Notes: generated from the sequence alone by a model not told the origin. Shown: positions 15,216 to 24,328, numbered from the stretch's first letter. The stretch is DNA of 39,203 bases from an uncultured Clostridia bacterium (GCA_944388075.1 CALXHI010000011.1:1-39203), one strand, 5' to 3'. A program made the numbers and translations.

Positions 15216-16453
15216 AACAGAAGCAATTGTCTGATGCCATCGGCAAAATTGATGCCGCCTATGTCGAGGAAGCCCTCACCGACACTGCACGCAAGCCTTC
15301 CATCACATGGCTGCGCCGAGGGATTCCGGTTGTGGCAGCGGCAGTCGTGATTGCCGTTGTGGCATGGCAGCAGCCATGGAATACCGGCTTTGCCCCCACC
15401 ATCCCGAACGTGGAATCCACCACCGATGACAAAAATATGGTATCCGTCGGCGGTGTCCCACGCTTCTATTGCAACCGCACCGTCCAAACGGAATCCATCG
15501 CTCTGATTTACCCCTGGGAATATCTCACGCTGCCGGAACAATATGTGTATGCCGCATTCCAAACGCAAACCTATCACATTGTCGGCAGAGACGCTATCTC
15601 CGATACGTCGCAGATTGGCGAATCGCTCGGCAGCTGCATAGCCACCGGTACGGATTCCTACACGGATCAAACCCATAGCCGCAGCTTTGAGGTCTATGCC
15701 ATTCGAGGTATCGCAACCGAATGCATGGTGGCTCTGCATATGGACGGCAGCTTTTACCCCTATGCAAAAGACGAATACGATCCGCCTGCAACGCTCGGTG
15801 AATGGATCGAACAATACAGCTTGCCCGATTATGTGCAGTTGGAACGCTTCTCGCAAACTGATGCGGCGCATACCGCAAAGGAATATTTCCACCTGTCTGA
15901 TGATACCGCATTTTGGGAACAGCTGCTGACCTGCAAGGATGCACCGTTTACGGAATTTGATCCCAAATCCCGTGATTCCGTCAATAAGATTTCGTTCACC
16001 ATTACTTCCGAGGTACTCGGTGTCTACAAACGGGGACTGCATATCACGGCAGACGGCTATCTCTCAACCAATCTCATGTTTTATGGCTATGCCTTTTACA
16101 TCGGGGAAGAAACGGCAGCGGAACTCATCGCCTATGCCACAGCCAATGCCGAACCGGCTTTCTACGAGCCCTATTATGAAACTGTGGCAGGCACGCTGAT
16201 TGAGATTGGCGAGGATTATCTGCTGATCGATGACGGCATTCTCTGTGAAACCCCGTCCGATGGCATGGTATTTCGTGTGCCGACGACCGATCTTCGCATT
16301 CGACGCACCTTGCTGATGGATGTAGTGACCGTTGGCGATACGGTACAGCTTTCGTTCACCGGCACGGTCGATACTGCCCATGACAACCAAATCGACCATC
16401 CGGTTTTCCTCCAAATCGCTCATATCACTGAAAACGGAGAGCTCTATTCGTAA
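15212..16453 (+). CDS. Membrane-anchored partner of the sigma factor, probable anti-sigma
   Basis: This 413-aa protein has a cytoplasmic N-terminus of about 36 residues (MKQKQLSDAIGKIDAAYVEE), one membrane helix (about 37-53, GIPVVAAAVVIAVVAW) and an extracellular domain of about 350 residues. The short helical N-terminus before one membrane span fits an anti-sigma factor of the kind paired with ECF factors in Ruminococcaceae. The outer part is beta-rich without a recognised motif. Its last 90 residues (AGTLIEIGEDYLLIDDGILC onward) resemble a small OB-like barrel. The ATG at 15212 follows GGAAGGAG and overlaps the sigma stop. Anti-sigma function is inferred from topology and coupling. Confidence 0.8.
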   Translation: MKQKQLSDAIGKIDAAYVEEALTDTARKPSITWLRRGIPVVAAAVVIAVVAWQQPWNTGFAPTIPNVESTTDDKNMVSVGGVPRFYCNRTVQTESIALIYPWEYLTLPEQYVYAAFQTQTYHIVGRDAISDTSQIGESLGSCIATGTDSYTDQTHSRSFEVYAIRGIATECMVALHMDGSFYPYAKDEYDPPATLGEWIEQYSLPDYVQLERFSQTDAAHTAKEYFHLSDDTAFWEQLLTCKDAPFTEFDPKSRDSVNKISFTITSEVLGVYKRGLHITADGYLSTNLMFYGYAFYIGEETAAELIAYATANAEPAFYEPYYETVAGTLIEIGEDYLLIDDGILCETPSDGMVFRVPTTDLRIRRTLLMDVVTVGDTVQLSFTGTVDTAHDNQIDHPVFLQIAHITENGELYS

Positions 16454-16460
16454 TGAAAAC

Positions 16461-16490
16461 AGCCGCATCGTACGCTGTGTACGATGCGGC
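16461..16490. terminator. Bidirectional terminator between convergent genes
   Basis: A 12-bp perfect stem, GCCGCATCGTAC with GTACGATGCGGC, lies between the stops at 16453 and 16501. The flanking T tracts are modest on both strands. Confidence 0.75.
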
Positions 16491-16500
16491 TTGCTTGTAT

Positions 16501-18423
16501 TCATTTGGAACTCTGCGCAAACATGGTAATCGGCTGCGGATGATTAACCGGCTCATCATGGAGCGGCATTTCCTTATGGTGGAAGGTCGGCACGAGATCT
16601 GCAAGCAGCGCAACCGTTTCATCGGCATCATTGCGGTTGGCAGCATCACGCAACACTTCAAGTTTCTCCATAAAGGTGATCGAATCAATCGCAATCTGCT
16701 TGCCGATGAAAATTTTCTTGTTGGCAGTCGAAATCAGACCCTCTTCATTCATCAGCAGCTCCTCGAACAGCTTTTCACCCGGACGCAGACCCGTAAACAC
16801 GATCGGCACTTCCGTGTACGGCACCTTACCATAAATGCGGATGAGGTTCTCTGCCAAGGTCGTAATCTTGACCGGTTCTCCCATATCGAGGACGAAAATT
16901 TCACCGCCCTTTGCCATTGCACCGGCCTGCAAAACCAGAGAAACCGCTTCGGGAATCGTCATGAAGTAACGGATGATATCCGGATGGGTCACGGTAACAG
17001 GCTCGTCCTTCTCAATCTGACGCTTGAACAGCGGAATAACCGAACCATTTGAACCAAGCACATTGCCGAACCGCGTTGTAACAAATTCGGTATTCGTCTT
17101 GCCCTGCGCCATATACTGCACGATCATCTCGCAGCAACGCTTGGATGCACCCATAACATTGGTTGGGTTAACAGCCTTGTCCGTCGAGATCATGACGAAC
17201 TTCTTCACACGATAAAAGTCTGCCAAGGTCGCACAATTAAATGTACCGATGATGTTATTCTTGATGGCTTCCATCGGCGAATGTTCCATCAGCGGTACAT
17301 GCTTATGGGCAGCCGCATGGAACACCAAGTCCGGACGATAGCGTTCAAAAATTGTCTTCATGCGGTGATAGTCCCGCACCGAGGCAATCAATGTAATCAG
17401 ATTGAGCTTGTCCTTATACTTGTTGGTCAGCTCCATCTGGATATCATAAGCATTGTTCTCGTAGATATCAACAATGATGATCTGCGCCGGGTCGTACATC
17501 GCAATCTGACGCACCAGCTCCGAGCCAATGCTGCCACCGCCACCCGTGACCATACAGACCTTGCCGGAAACCAGCTCCCGAATTTCCTCTTTGTCAAAGG
17601 TAATCGGTTCTCTGCCAAGCAAAGCATTCAGGTCAAGGTCCTTCACCTGATTGATCAGCACACGCTGCTCCGGTGTATCGCCAAGCACCAACTGCGAGAT
17701 AAACGGCAGCACTTTAACCTCTGCGCCGGATTCTGCACAGAGATTGAGAATGCGCTGACGATCCGCTTCTTCGCAGGAGGGAATCGCAAAGATAATCAGG
17801 TCAATGTTCTCCCGTTTGACGATCGAAACCAACTCATGGGTCGTACCCAAAACCTCTACACCCTGAATGACATTATGTCCAAGCGAAAGATTGTCATCCA
17901 CCAAGCAGACCGGACGATAGTGGTATGCCGGATGCTCTTCGTCCATCTTCGCATTTTCAAGGTCGGTGAGCAGCATTTTCGCCGCATTGCCCGCACCGAT
18001 GATCATCACACGCTTGTCATTTTCGCTGACTACAGGCGTATCCGTCTCCGGCAGCAGCGTTCTGCGGAACAGGAATCGGAAAGCAATTGTCGCAATACAG
18101 CCAAACAGTGCATACAGAATCCAGAACAAACCCGTCAGCTGCATCACAATGCTTGCGGCAATCGCTGTGCCGAACAGGCAGCCGGACACACAACGCAAAT
18201 AATCCTTGCTGGTGGAATGCCGCCAAAGCTTTGCATACGAGCCGCAGATCCACATGGCCATCATGATGATGATAGAGGACAGCCCGATACGCCATAATAT
18301 TTCGGCGGAAAACTGCATGGGATGCATCCAGTCGGCAAACACAAATGCCACCATTGCACAGGCAACAAGCATCACAAAATCTGCCCCAAGCAGTACAAGC
18401 TTGCGGTTTGAGATACGAACCAT
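16501..18423 (-). CDS. Membrane-bound nucleotide-sugar 4,6-dehydratase, CapD/PglF/WbpM type
   Basis: This 640-aa enzyme has four N-terminal membrane helices (about residues 8-125), a nucleotide-binding linker domain (VMIIGAGNAAKMLLTDLE) and a C-terminal short-chain dehydratase domain. That domain contains the NAD loop TGGGGSIGSELVRQI and the active-site region STDKAVNPTNVMGASKR. Met replaces the usual Tyr of YxxxK, as is typical of this family. Members convert UDP-GlcNAc to the 4-keto-6-deoxy sugar, the first step to bacillosamine-type or other deoxyamino sugars for capsule or glycoprotein. The ATG at 18423 is chosen for a GGGG stretch upstream and because the first helix follows directly. 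No other glycan genes are adjacent, so the end product is unclear. Confidence 0.92.
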   Translation of the reverse strand: MVRISNRKLVLLGADFVMLVACAMVAFVFADWMHPMQFSAEILWRIGLSSIIIMMAMWICGSYAKLWRHSTSKDYLRCVSGCLFGTAIAASIVMQLTGLFWILYALFGCIATIAFRFLFRRTLLPETDTPVVSENDKRVMIIGAGNAAKMLLTDLENAKMDEEHPAYHYRPVCLVDDNLSLGHNVIQGVEVLGTTHELVSIVKRENIDLIIFAIPSCEEADRQRILNLCAESGAEVKVLPFISQLVLGDTPEQRVLINQVKDLDLNALLGREPITFDKEEIRELVSGKVCMVTGGGGSIGSELVRQIAMYDPAQIIIVDIYENNAYDIQMELTNKYKDKLNLITLIASVRDYHRMKTIFERYRPDLVFHAAAHKHVPLMEHSPMEAIKNNIIGTFNCATLADFYRVKKFVMISTDKAVNPTNVMGASKRCCEMIVQYMAQGKTNTEFVTTRFGNVLGSNGSVIPLFKRQIEKDEPVTVTHPDIIRYFMTIPEAVSLVLQAGAMAKGGEIFVLDMGEPVKITTLAENLIRIYGKVPYTEVPIVFTGLRPGEKLFEELLMNEEGLISTANKKIFIGKQIAIDSITFMEKLEVLRDAANRNDADETVALLADLVPTFHHKEMPLHDEPVNHPQPITMFAQSSK

Positions 18424-18590
18424 ATTGATTACCCCATTTCCTTTCCTCATGCCCAAACACTTCGGGCAGCTTTGCAATTCCTGATATCCCCTATTTTTCT
18501 TTTCCCTGATGCTGCACACCCCATTCTGCACCGCATACACGATGCTGCAAACACCAAATTCGACAGCTTCTATATTGCTATCCGGTAAAT

Positions 18591-18619
18591 ATTATATCAT
18601 CCTCACAGGCAAAATGCAA
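18591..18619 (-). promoter_or_regulatory. Promoter of the sugar dehydratase gene
   Basis: On the minus strand, TTGCAT (18614-18619) and TATAAT (18591-18596) are 17 bp apart. The leader is about 160 nt and contains a GCCCGAAGTGTTTGGGC hairpin shortly before the start. I see no gene between 18424 and 18762. Confidence 0.82.
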
Positions 18620-18762
18620 GAATTTCGACGCTTCTTCTCAAACTTTGGAGATTTGAAGAAAAAACAACATCACAAGTCCGGATTCCTGTACAGAAACGCA
18701 AATGCAGATATCGGTTCACAACCGTTCCCGCTGTCAGAATGCACGGAAACAGACGGGCTGCT

Positions 18763-19380
18763 TCAAGAGCCTTTGATAATACCATACAAAATATCGGTTG
18801 CCGAGACAAGACCCAGCTTTCCGGTGTTGAGGACCAGATGGTAATTCGAGCGATGCCCCCAATCCAAACCGGTATAGTAGTTGTAATGCCGACGGCGCAG
18901 ACGGTCATGCTTGGAGACAATCGCACCCGCTTTATCGGGATTGACACCATATTCCTCAATGGCACGCTTGATGCGAAATTCTCGATTGGCGGTGATGAAC
19001 ACACTGAACAGATTTGGCTGTTCCCGCAGCACATAGTCTGCACAGCGACCGACAAAAATCACAGACGGATGCTCCTCTGCAAGCGATTTGATAATCTTAC
19101 TCTGCGTCAGGAAGACATAGTCCTGCGGCACGGCATGGACATCGCCCTGATGATACACCGGCGAATACGCACCGGTCACGGCGATGTTAAACAAAAACGA
19201 TGTGGTCATACGCTCCTCGGTTTCCTGGATAAACTGCGTCGAGAAGCCGCAGCGATCGGCAGTCAAATCGACCAATTTGCGGTCATAGAGCGGAATACCA
19301 AGACGCTCTGAAAGCTGTGCGGCAATTTCATGACCGCCGCTGCCGTATTCACGGCTGATGGTAATGATAATCGGGTTCAT
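18763..19380 (-). CDS. Cytidylate kinase-like family protein (2)
   Basis: This 205-aa protein has the nucleotide-binding loop TISREYGSGGHEIAAQLSER at residues 7-26, then GIPLYDRKLVDLTADRCG, a Val-rich strand VIFVGRCADYVLREQPN and an Arg-rich lid (RLRRRHYNYYTGLDWGHR). It is a better family match than the paralogue at 13144-13749, which lacks the second half of the lid. The function is presumably small-molecule kinase activity; the true substrate is unknown. The ATG at 19380 has GGGAGG 8 bases upstream, and the gene has its own strong promoter. No obvious terminator follows; the next promoter (18591-18619) starts in the following 150 bp. Confidence 0.9.
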   Translation of the reverse strand: MNPIIITISREYGSGGHEIAAQLSERLGIPLYDRKLVDLTADRCGFSTQFIQETEERMTTSFLFNIAVTGAYSPVYHQGDVHAVPQDYVFLTQSKIIKSLAEEHPSVIFVGRCADYVLREQPNLFSVFITANREFRIKRAIEEYGVNPDKAGAIVSKHDRLRRRHYNYYTGLDWGHRSNYHLVLNTGKLGLVSATDILYGIIKGS

Positions 19381-19460
19381 AAAGTCAAACCTCCCTTTCT
19401 GATTCTATTTCGCTAAAATTTTATTTTATTTCATCTGAAACATGACATTTTCTTTATGCT

Positions 19461-19489
19461 ATTATACCAGAATTTTTTCGTTTTGTCAA
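19461..19489 (-). promoter_or_regulatory. Promoter of cytidylate kinase-like gene 2
   Basis: A consensus TTGACA (19484-19489) and TATAAT (19461-19466) on the minus strand are spaced by 17 bp. Confidence 0.9.
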
Positions 19490-19554
19490 CTCCTTTTTGT
19501 GTCAATTCTTTCCATTTTATCAAAACACACGCAAATACGACATTCGCTTCGGAT

Positions 19555-19587
19555 AAAAAATCCTCCTGTCAAAACAGAAGGATTTTT
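19555..19587 (-). terminator. Intrinsic terminator after aspartate kinase
   Basis: On the minus strand, AATCCTTCTG pairs with CAGGAGGATT across a short loop and is followed by T residues, 12 bp after the aspartate kinase stop. Confidence 0.88.
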
Positions 19588-19598
19588 CAAGCGCTTGA

Positions 19599-20966
19599 TT
19601 ATTCTTCCGGCTGCATGGAAGCATCGACGAATACGCCGTAGATGCGGCGAATGGCTTCCTCGAAGTCACCATCCAACAAACCGATGATGATATTCAGCTC
19701 ACTCGAACCTTGATCGATCATCTTGATATTAATACGGGCATGTGCCAAAGCGGCAAAGATACGGGCAGCCGTACCTCTCGTGCGGCGCATACCACGTCCG
19801 ACAACTGCCAACAGGGAAATGCCATGCTCAATCGCACAGGAATCCGGCGAAACCGCCTTGCGGATACGGGAAAGCACGGTCTGCTCTCTGCCACGGATGG
19901 CATCCTCGTGGAGAATAATGCTCATCGTGTCGATACCGGAAGGCATATGCTCAAACGAAATGCCTAGCTCTTCCAATACGGAAAGCACCTTGCGACAGAA
20001 ACCAAGCTCTGCGTTCATCATCGCTTTTTGGATGTTGATGGCACAGAAGCCCTTGCGGCCTGCAATACCGGTAATGGTGTAGCCGGTTGCGGCATCGCTG
20101 TCTGCGGAATCATCGGCAACAATTAGCGTACCGGCAGCATCCGGATCATTGGTGTTGCGAATGTTAATCGGAATACCGGCAGCCCGAACCGGGAAGATTG
20201 CATCCTCATGCAGCACAGTTGCACCCATATAGGAAAGCTCACGCAATTCCTCATAGGTAATGGTATTGATGACGGCAGCATTCGGAATGATACGGGGATC
20301 GGCAACCAAGACACCGGATACATCCGTCCAATTCTCATACATCTGGGCACGCACCGCTCTTGCGACAAGCGAACCAGTAATATCCGAACCGCCTCTCGAA
20401 AACGTGATGATCTCGCCGTTGACGGTTGCACCGTAGAAGCCCGGAATGACTGCATGCTCCATCTTACTCAGACGATTGCGCAATGCTGTCATGGTTTCCT
20501 CCTGCATCAGCACACCGTTGTCAGAGAAAACAATCACCTCTGCGGCATCTACAAACGGAAATCCCAGATAATCGCTGAGCAGCAAACCATTCAAGTATTC
20601 GCCGCGGCTTGCGGCATAGTCCTTGGTTGCACCGCTTTTCAGCTTCGCTGCAATGATATTCAGCTCATCGGTCGGGTCAAAGGAAAGCTCCAGCTCCTGT
20701 GCGATTTCCAGATAGCGGTTGCGAATCTGCTCCAGCACATCATCGAAGGGCTTGCTTTCCGCTGCCAGCTTCTGGCAGGTATAGAGCATATCGGTGATTT
20801 TGGTATCGACGGAATTGCGCTTGCCCGGTGCGGACGGCACAACATAACGACGATTGGGCTCTGCCGTAATGATGGCCTTCACCTTACGGAATTGGTTGGC
20901 ATCTGCCAAACTGCTTCCGCCGAACTTGACGGTCTTAATGGCTTGTGCATTGTATGCGTCAGACAT
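19599..20966 (-). CDS. lysC: Aspartate kinase
   Basis: This 455-aa enzyme phosphorylates aspartate, the first step to lysine, threonine, methionine and diaminopimelate. The N-terminal kinase domain carries VKFGGSSLA (residues 14-22), SRGEYLNGLLLSDYLG and the nucleotide-site segment ITFSRGGSDITGSLVARA. The C-terminal third holds tandem ACT regulatory domains (about 300-445: FCAINIQKAMMNAELGFCRK, ISLLAVVGRGMRRTRGTAAR), which bind lysine or threonine as feedback inhibitors. Which amino acid inhibits this enzyme cannot be read from the sequence. The ATG at 20966 is favoured because AGAGG precedes it and the ATG at 20996 would sit on the predicted transcription start. It is a single-gene unit with promoter and terminator. 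Confidence 0.95.
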   Translation of the reverse strand: MSDAYNAQAIKTVKFGGSSLADANQFRKVKAIITAEPNRRYVVPSAPGKRNSVDTKITDMLYTCQKLAAESKPFDDVLEQIRNRYLEIAQELELSFDPTDELNIIAAKLKSGATKDYAASRGEYLNGLLLSDYLGFPFVDAAEVIVFSDNGVLMQEETMTALRNRLSKMEHAVIPGFYGATVNGEIITFSRGGSDITGSLVARAVRAQMYENWTDVSGVLVADPRIIPNAAVINTITYEELRELSYMGATVLHEDAIFPVRAAGIPINIRNTNDPDAAGTLIVADDSADSDAATGYTITGIAGRKGFCAINIQKAMMNAELGFCRKVLSVLEELGISFEHMPSGIDTMSIILHEDAIRGREQTVLSRIRKAVSPDSCAIEHGISLLAVVGRGMRRTRGTAARIFAALAHARINIKMIDQGSSELNIIIGLLDGDFEEAIRRIYGVFVDASMQPEE

Positions 20967-21001
20967 AACAAACAATCCTCTCTTCTCTGAATTCATAATA
21001 C

Positions 21002-21030
21002 AGTATATTCCATTTGCGGCAAAAAATCAA
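21002..21030 (-). promoter_or_regulatory. Promoter of the aspartate kinase gene
   Basis: On the minus strand, TTGATT (21025-21030) and TATACT (21002-21007) are 17 bp apart, with the start near 20995. Confidence 0.85.
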
Positions 21031-21121
21031 TAGGCCGCTTTCACAAACTTTGCACCGGAAAAATTGCGCTTTTTGTGAACACAGGTGTGCGTCACAGGAA
21101 TACAGTTTTGCAGTTGGACAA

Positions 21122-21152
21122 AGCAAAACAGTCAAGCCACAGCCTGACCGTT
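21122..21152 (-). terminator. Intrinsic terminator of the GH5-containing operon
   Basis: On the minus strand, ACGGTCAGGC pairs with GCTTGACTGT (10 pairs, two of them G-U) around a TGTG loop, followed by TTTT. It starts 9 bp after the stop at 21161. Confidence 0.78.
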
Positions 21153-21160
21153 TGCAATCA

Positions 21161-22294
21161 TCATCCGAGTGGGAAAATCAAATCCGGGATCATTTCCTTC
21201 ATCTGCTTGCCGTATGCGGAAACCAGCTCGAAGCCGCCGTTGCCGTCCACACCATTGGATGTCCAAGGATACAGACCATCCCAGCCGTTCTCATACATCT
21301 GCTTTGCAGCCTGACACAGGTCGATATCGGTTTCTACAGAACCGAGTGCCGAGCATTCTCCCATCACATTGGGCTTATCGGTCGGCAGACCGTAGTCCTC
21401 AGGCGACATCGTGAGCGGATTACCATAGTAGGGCAGCATCCAGTCATAGAAATGCACCGAATAGAAGTCCATTTGCGAATCCTCGCCGGCATAGTGCAGG
21501 AGCAGCTCATCGCTCAACACATTTGCCTTATGCTTGTCGGAATTGTTCCGCACCATCGCAAGACCGGTTGTGACCAGAATATCGCTGTTCTGATGGATAC
21601 CGGCAGACACTTTTCCGAAGAATGTGACCAGCGGCTTCCAGTCGATTTTACCGCTTTCCTCATTCTCGTTGATCCAGTCCGGCTCATTGCAGATATCGAT
21701 ACTATAAAGGTAATCGTTGCTGTCATAGCGCTTGGCAAACGGAATGACATAGTTATCCACAAAGCTCTGCGTCAGCTCCGGCGACTGAATCATCGCACGG
21801 AATTTCTTGTGATTGCGGTTGCCGGTCTTGCAGCAGTCAAAGGACATCAACGTTGCCATGATGTAAATTTCATGCTCTGCGGCAATTGCCATCAGCTGAT
21901 CGACATCATCCCAAAATTCCTGTTTCATGCCGGTTACCATGCCGTTTTCATCGAACTGAATGCCGTAATCACCGCTGCACAGTAGCCACACACGAGAGGA
22001 ATTGATGCCATTTTCATGCAAATCGGCAAAATGCTGATCCCAGAATTCCGGGTCAAAGTTTCCGCCGAAATCATTCCAGTTATCCCAAGGCGTATTCGCA
22101 CCACAGAGCCAAATGGGCTTATCACCCACACGGAATTCTCCGTTTTCAATGGTAATACGTGCCGTACCATCCGATACCACAAGCTCTGCCAAACCATCAC
22201 CGGAAGATTCGGTATTGCCGCAAGCCGTCATCGAACAAAGCATCATCACAGTCATGGCAAAACTGCCGATACGAGATTTCCAATATTGTTTCAT
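21161..22294 (-). CDS. Lipoprotein glycoside hydrolase, GH5-like (mannanase/glucanase type)
   Basis: This 377-aa protein has a lipoprotein signal peptide with lipobox MTAC (Cys25), so it is probably anchored outside the membrane. The catalytic region is a TIM barrel of clan GH-A: the acid/base candidate is Glu204 in ICNEPDW and the nucleophile candidate Glu313 in VMGECSALG, with HFYDWM shortly before it. An N-terminal strand region (ITIENGEFRVGDKPIWLCGA) leads into the barrel. The closest impression is the beta-mannanase branch of GH5; substrate specificity is uncertain. AAGGAGG precedes the ATG by 7 bases. It is the last gene of a five-gene operon, 12 bp after the radical SAM gene. Confidence 0.85.
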   Translation of the reverse strand: MKQYWKSRIGSFAMTVMMLCSMTACGNTESSGDGLAELVVSDGTARITIENGEFRVGDKPIWLCGANTPWDNWNDFGGNFDPEFWDQHFADLHENGINSSRVWLLCSGDYGIQFDENGMVTGMKQEFWDDVDQLMAIAAEHEIYIMATLMSFDCCKTGNRNHKKFRAMIQSPELTQSFVDNYVIPFAKRYDSNDYLYSIDICNEPDWINENEESGKIDWKPLVTFFGKVSAGIHQNSDILVTTGLAMVRNNSDKHKANVLSDELLLHYAGEDSQMDFYSVHFYDWMLPYYGNPLTMSPEDYGLPTDKPNVMGECSALGSVETDIDLCQAAKQMYENGWDGLYPWTSNGVDGNGGFELVSAYGKQMKEMIPDLIFPLG

Positions 22295-22306
22295 CTGCCG
22301 TCCTCC

Positions 22307-22915
22307 TTATGCCGTATAGGTACGCACACGCAGCGGAATGCCAAGCGAATCGGCAAGGGCTTGTGCCGCATCCATTTCTGCCTGCGGAATGACATCCACA
22401 ACCGTAAACATCACCTTCGGCACATACTGCTTACAATCCACCGCAAATTGCTGCATCACTGAGAATGCGTCCTCCCATTTCGGACGGGTGACACGCAGAT
22501 ATTCTGCCTCCGTACCGGCATTCAGGCTAACGGAGACCGTATCGAGCAAGCCTGCCATGCGGCAAGCGGTCTTTGCGCCGTTGATGCGGTCGGATAGGCC
22601 ATTTGTGTTCAGACGAATCGGCGGACAGTTCGGCAGTGATTTGGCATAGGCTGCCGTTTCGAGCAGCGTATCGAGCCGTTCGGTCGGTTCGCCGTAGCCG
22701 CAGAAAATCAACTCCGAAAAATCAGCAAGATTGTACTGCGAAAATGCCGCACGAATCTCCTCCATATCCGGCTCATGTTCAAGCCATAAGCTGTCCGAGC
22801 CATAAGCCCCATCGCCGTTTTGGCGGATACAGAATGTACAGCGGCAAGGGCAGCGATTGGTCAGATTGACATACAGTTGATTCCCCACGGTATAGAGTAT
22901 GGTCATAGCCATCAT
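22307..22915 (-). CDS. Radical SAM protein, TatD-associated type
   Basis: This 202-aa protein has the [4Fe-4S] motif CPCRCTFC near its N-terminus (C-x3-C-x2-C, about residues 22-29), preceded by QLYVNLTNRC. The core continues with ELIFCGYGEPTERLDTLLE, the GxGEP-like SAM-contacting segment, and RLNTNGLSDR. The short length and NLTNRCPxRCTFCIR pattern match the small family often found next to tatD DNase genes (TIGR04038). No tatD is in this window. The reaction is unknown. The ATG at 22915 is chosen for AAAGGAG 8 bases upstream. It lies 23 bp after the preceding gene and 12 bp before the GH5-like gene. Confidence 0.88.
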   Translation of the reverse strand: MMAMTILYTVGNQLYVNLTNRCPCRCTFCIRQNGDGAYGSDSLWLEHEPDMEEIRAAFSQYNLADFSELIFCGYGEPTERLDTLLETAAYAKSLPNCPPIRLNTNGLSDRINGAKTACRMAGLLDTVSVSLNAGTEAEYLRVTRPKWEDAFSVMQQFAVDCKQYVPKVMFTVVDVIPQAEMDAAQALADSLGIPLRVRTYTA

Positions 22916-22938
22916 GCAATGGTCTCCTTTTATGCGAA

Positions 22939-23310
22939 TTATACGAAAAATGTATCTCGTGCATTGGGATCCGGACAAAATGCATCCAGCGTATCGATTT
23001 TGCCGATCAGGTGCTGGTTGAGGATATCAATTTCCTCAGCCGGCAGCCATAATGCACTGCGTTCCGGAGAGTCGGCGTTCTGCACGGGGAACTGTCGAAT
23101 ATAGGAATCCTCCACATGGAACCGCACGACACGCACGATCGGCTCTTCCGCAGTATCTACACGCATATGGCGTGCAATTTCCACAGCACCGATCTCGGAA
23201 AGCAAAGCCGTGAACAGCGGTTGTTGGTGAGGACGAGGCGGAAACGCCTCAAATCGTCTGGATTCAATTTGTTCGTATTCATCCGGCAAAATGGGTCGAT
23301 AAAGCTCCAT
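22939..23310 (-). CDS. Small conserved protein, 'ADP-ribosylation/crystallin J1'-like
   Basis: This 123-aa soluble protein contains RFEAFPPRPHQQPLFTALL, RVVRFHVEDSYIRQFPVQ and ALWLPAEEIDILNQHLIGKI. Short clostridial and cyanobacterial proteins with this pattern (a VTRFEV-like strand, then LWxPAEEL and NxxIxGxI) are often labelled ADP-ribosylation/crystallin J1 in databases. That label is not supported by any catalytic evidence here, since no NAD-binding or ADP-ribosylglycohydrolase motif is present. AGAAAGGAAG precedes the ATG at 23310. It sits inside the operon between the membrane protein and the radical SAM gene. Confidence 0.8.
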   Translation of the reverse strand: MELYRPILPDEYEQIESRRFEAFPPRPHQQPLFTALLSEIGAVEIARHMRVDTAEEPIVRVVRFHVEDSYIRQFPVQNADSPERSALWLPAEEIDILNQHLIGKIDTLDAFCPDPNARDTFFV

Positions 23311-23357
23311 ATCAGCACTTCCTTTCTGTGTTACAATCAGACAATGCCTCTATGCTG

Positions 23358-23798
23358 TCAGGTCGGCATGGTTTCTTTCTGTTCGGATTGTTCTGCTTGT
23401 GTCAATTTCATTTCTGCGATTTGCTGTTTGTGCAATCGTTCAAATGCCTTTTCCTGCTCTGCACGGCGTGCCAGCATCTCATCATACAGGCGGTACATCT
23501 TCTGCACGGAATTTTCGAGGAAATAGTAGTGCATGATGTACGGTACAAGCAGCACCAAAATCAGCAGCAGCAATGGCAGAAGCAACAGGGTTTCCGTAAT
23601 CAAGAATACGCCCATGACGATGAACATACCGAGCGCAAACAACATTGTCACCAGAAAATGTACGAGCCGTTCATGCTGCATAAACTGAATTTTATTCAAG
23701 TGCCGGTCGATCAATGCGTCATAGTCAAAATCCGACGGCAGCGTGCGTCCGAGCAAATCTTCGATCTGTTTCAAGTATGCGGTCAAATATCTGCGCAT
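23358..23798 (-). CDS. Two-helix membrane protein, function unknown
   Basis: This 146-aa protein has an N-terminal soluble helix region (MRRYLTAYLKQIEDLLGRTL), two adjacent membrane helices at about residues 47-90 (LVHFLVTMLFALGMFIVMGV, ETLLLLPLLLLILVLLVPYI) and a C-terminal charged coiled coil (DEMLARRAEQEKAFERLHKQ). Both ends are predicted to be cytoplasmic. I recognise no family. The start at 23798 follows GGAAGGAGC and is 26 bp after the YbjN-like gene. The coiled coil suggests an interaction role, but nothing more specific can be said. Confidence 0.78.
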   Translation of the reverse strand: MRRYLTAYLKQIEDLLGRTLPSDFDYDALIDRHLNKIQFMQHERLVHFLVTMLFALGMFIVMGVFLITETLLLLPLLLLILVLLVPYIMHYYFLENSVQKMYRLYDEMLARRAEQEKAFERLHKQQIAEMKLTQAEQSEQKETMPT

Positions 23799-23824
23799 GC
23801 AATTCCCGCTCCTTCCGTTACTGA

Positions 23825-24328
23825 TTAGATATCCGGGACAGGACATTCCTGCTCGAGGAATTTCGCCAATGTCATCTCGCCGGTATTCAGCAGTAAGAAT
23901 TTGTCATTATACCGGTCAATGGTCTCTGCCGAGACGTAAATCAGATAGGAGAATACCGCATCGCTCAGTTCTACACCGGGAAATGCTGTGGTCATACGAA
24001 ACCGCAGTTCTCCATCCCGTACATCCAGTTCAAACGAACCATCTGCCAGTTTATGGTTAATGGCAGCCATTGCCACCGCAATGTCATAACGGTGTTCCGG
24101 TTCGATGCGATACGGCATGGCAGACAGTACGGATACAATCTGACGATCCGCACGAATCAGGATATGCAGTGTCACCGGCAAGTCTTTCCCGGTAAAGCGC
24201 AGGCGAATACGGGAAAAATCCGGCTGTGTATCCTCGACCGTATATTTGAGTTGTTTGGCTTCCAGCATGGCAATCAGCGCATTGAAATTCGCTTTGGTCA
24301 GCCGAATGGACTCCGTGGTCAGTTCCAT
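23825..24328 (-). CDS. YbjN domain-containing protein
   Basis: This 167-aa protein matches the YbjN/type III-secretion-chaperone-like fold. It has two helix-strand halves, with a central strand block IRLRFTGKDLPVTLHILIRA and the typical AVAMAAINHKLADGSFELDV, GELRFRMTTAFPGVE and DRYNDKFLLLNTGEMTLA. YbjN proteins are thought to be regulators or protein-binding adaptors, not enzymes. It is the first gene after the strong promoter at 24378-24406, with GGAGAG before the ATG. It leads the operon to the membrane, unknown, radical SAM and GH5-like genes. Confidence 0.8.
   Translation of the reverse strand: MELTTESIRLTKANFNALIAMLEAKQLKYTVEDTQPDFSRIRLRFTGKDLPVTLHILIRADRQIVSVLSAMPYRIEPEHRYDIAVAMAAINHKLADGSFELDVRDGELRFRMTTAFPGVELSDAVFSYLIYVSAETIDRYNDKFLLLNTGEMTLAKFLEQECPVPDI

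Noticed and set aside
17281..18297. Plus-strand frame opposite the sugar dehydratase
   Set aside because: Antisense shadow of a well-conserved gene; no RBS and a composition typical of reverse frames.
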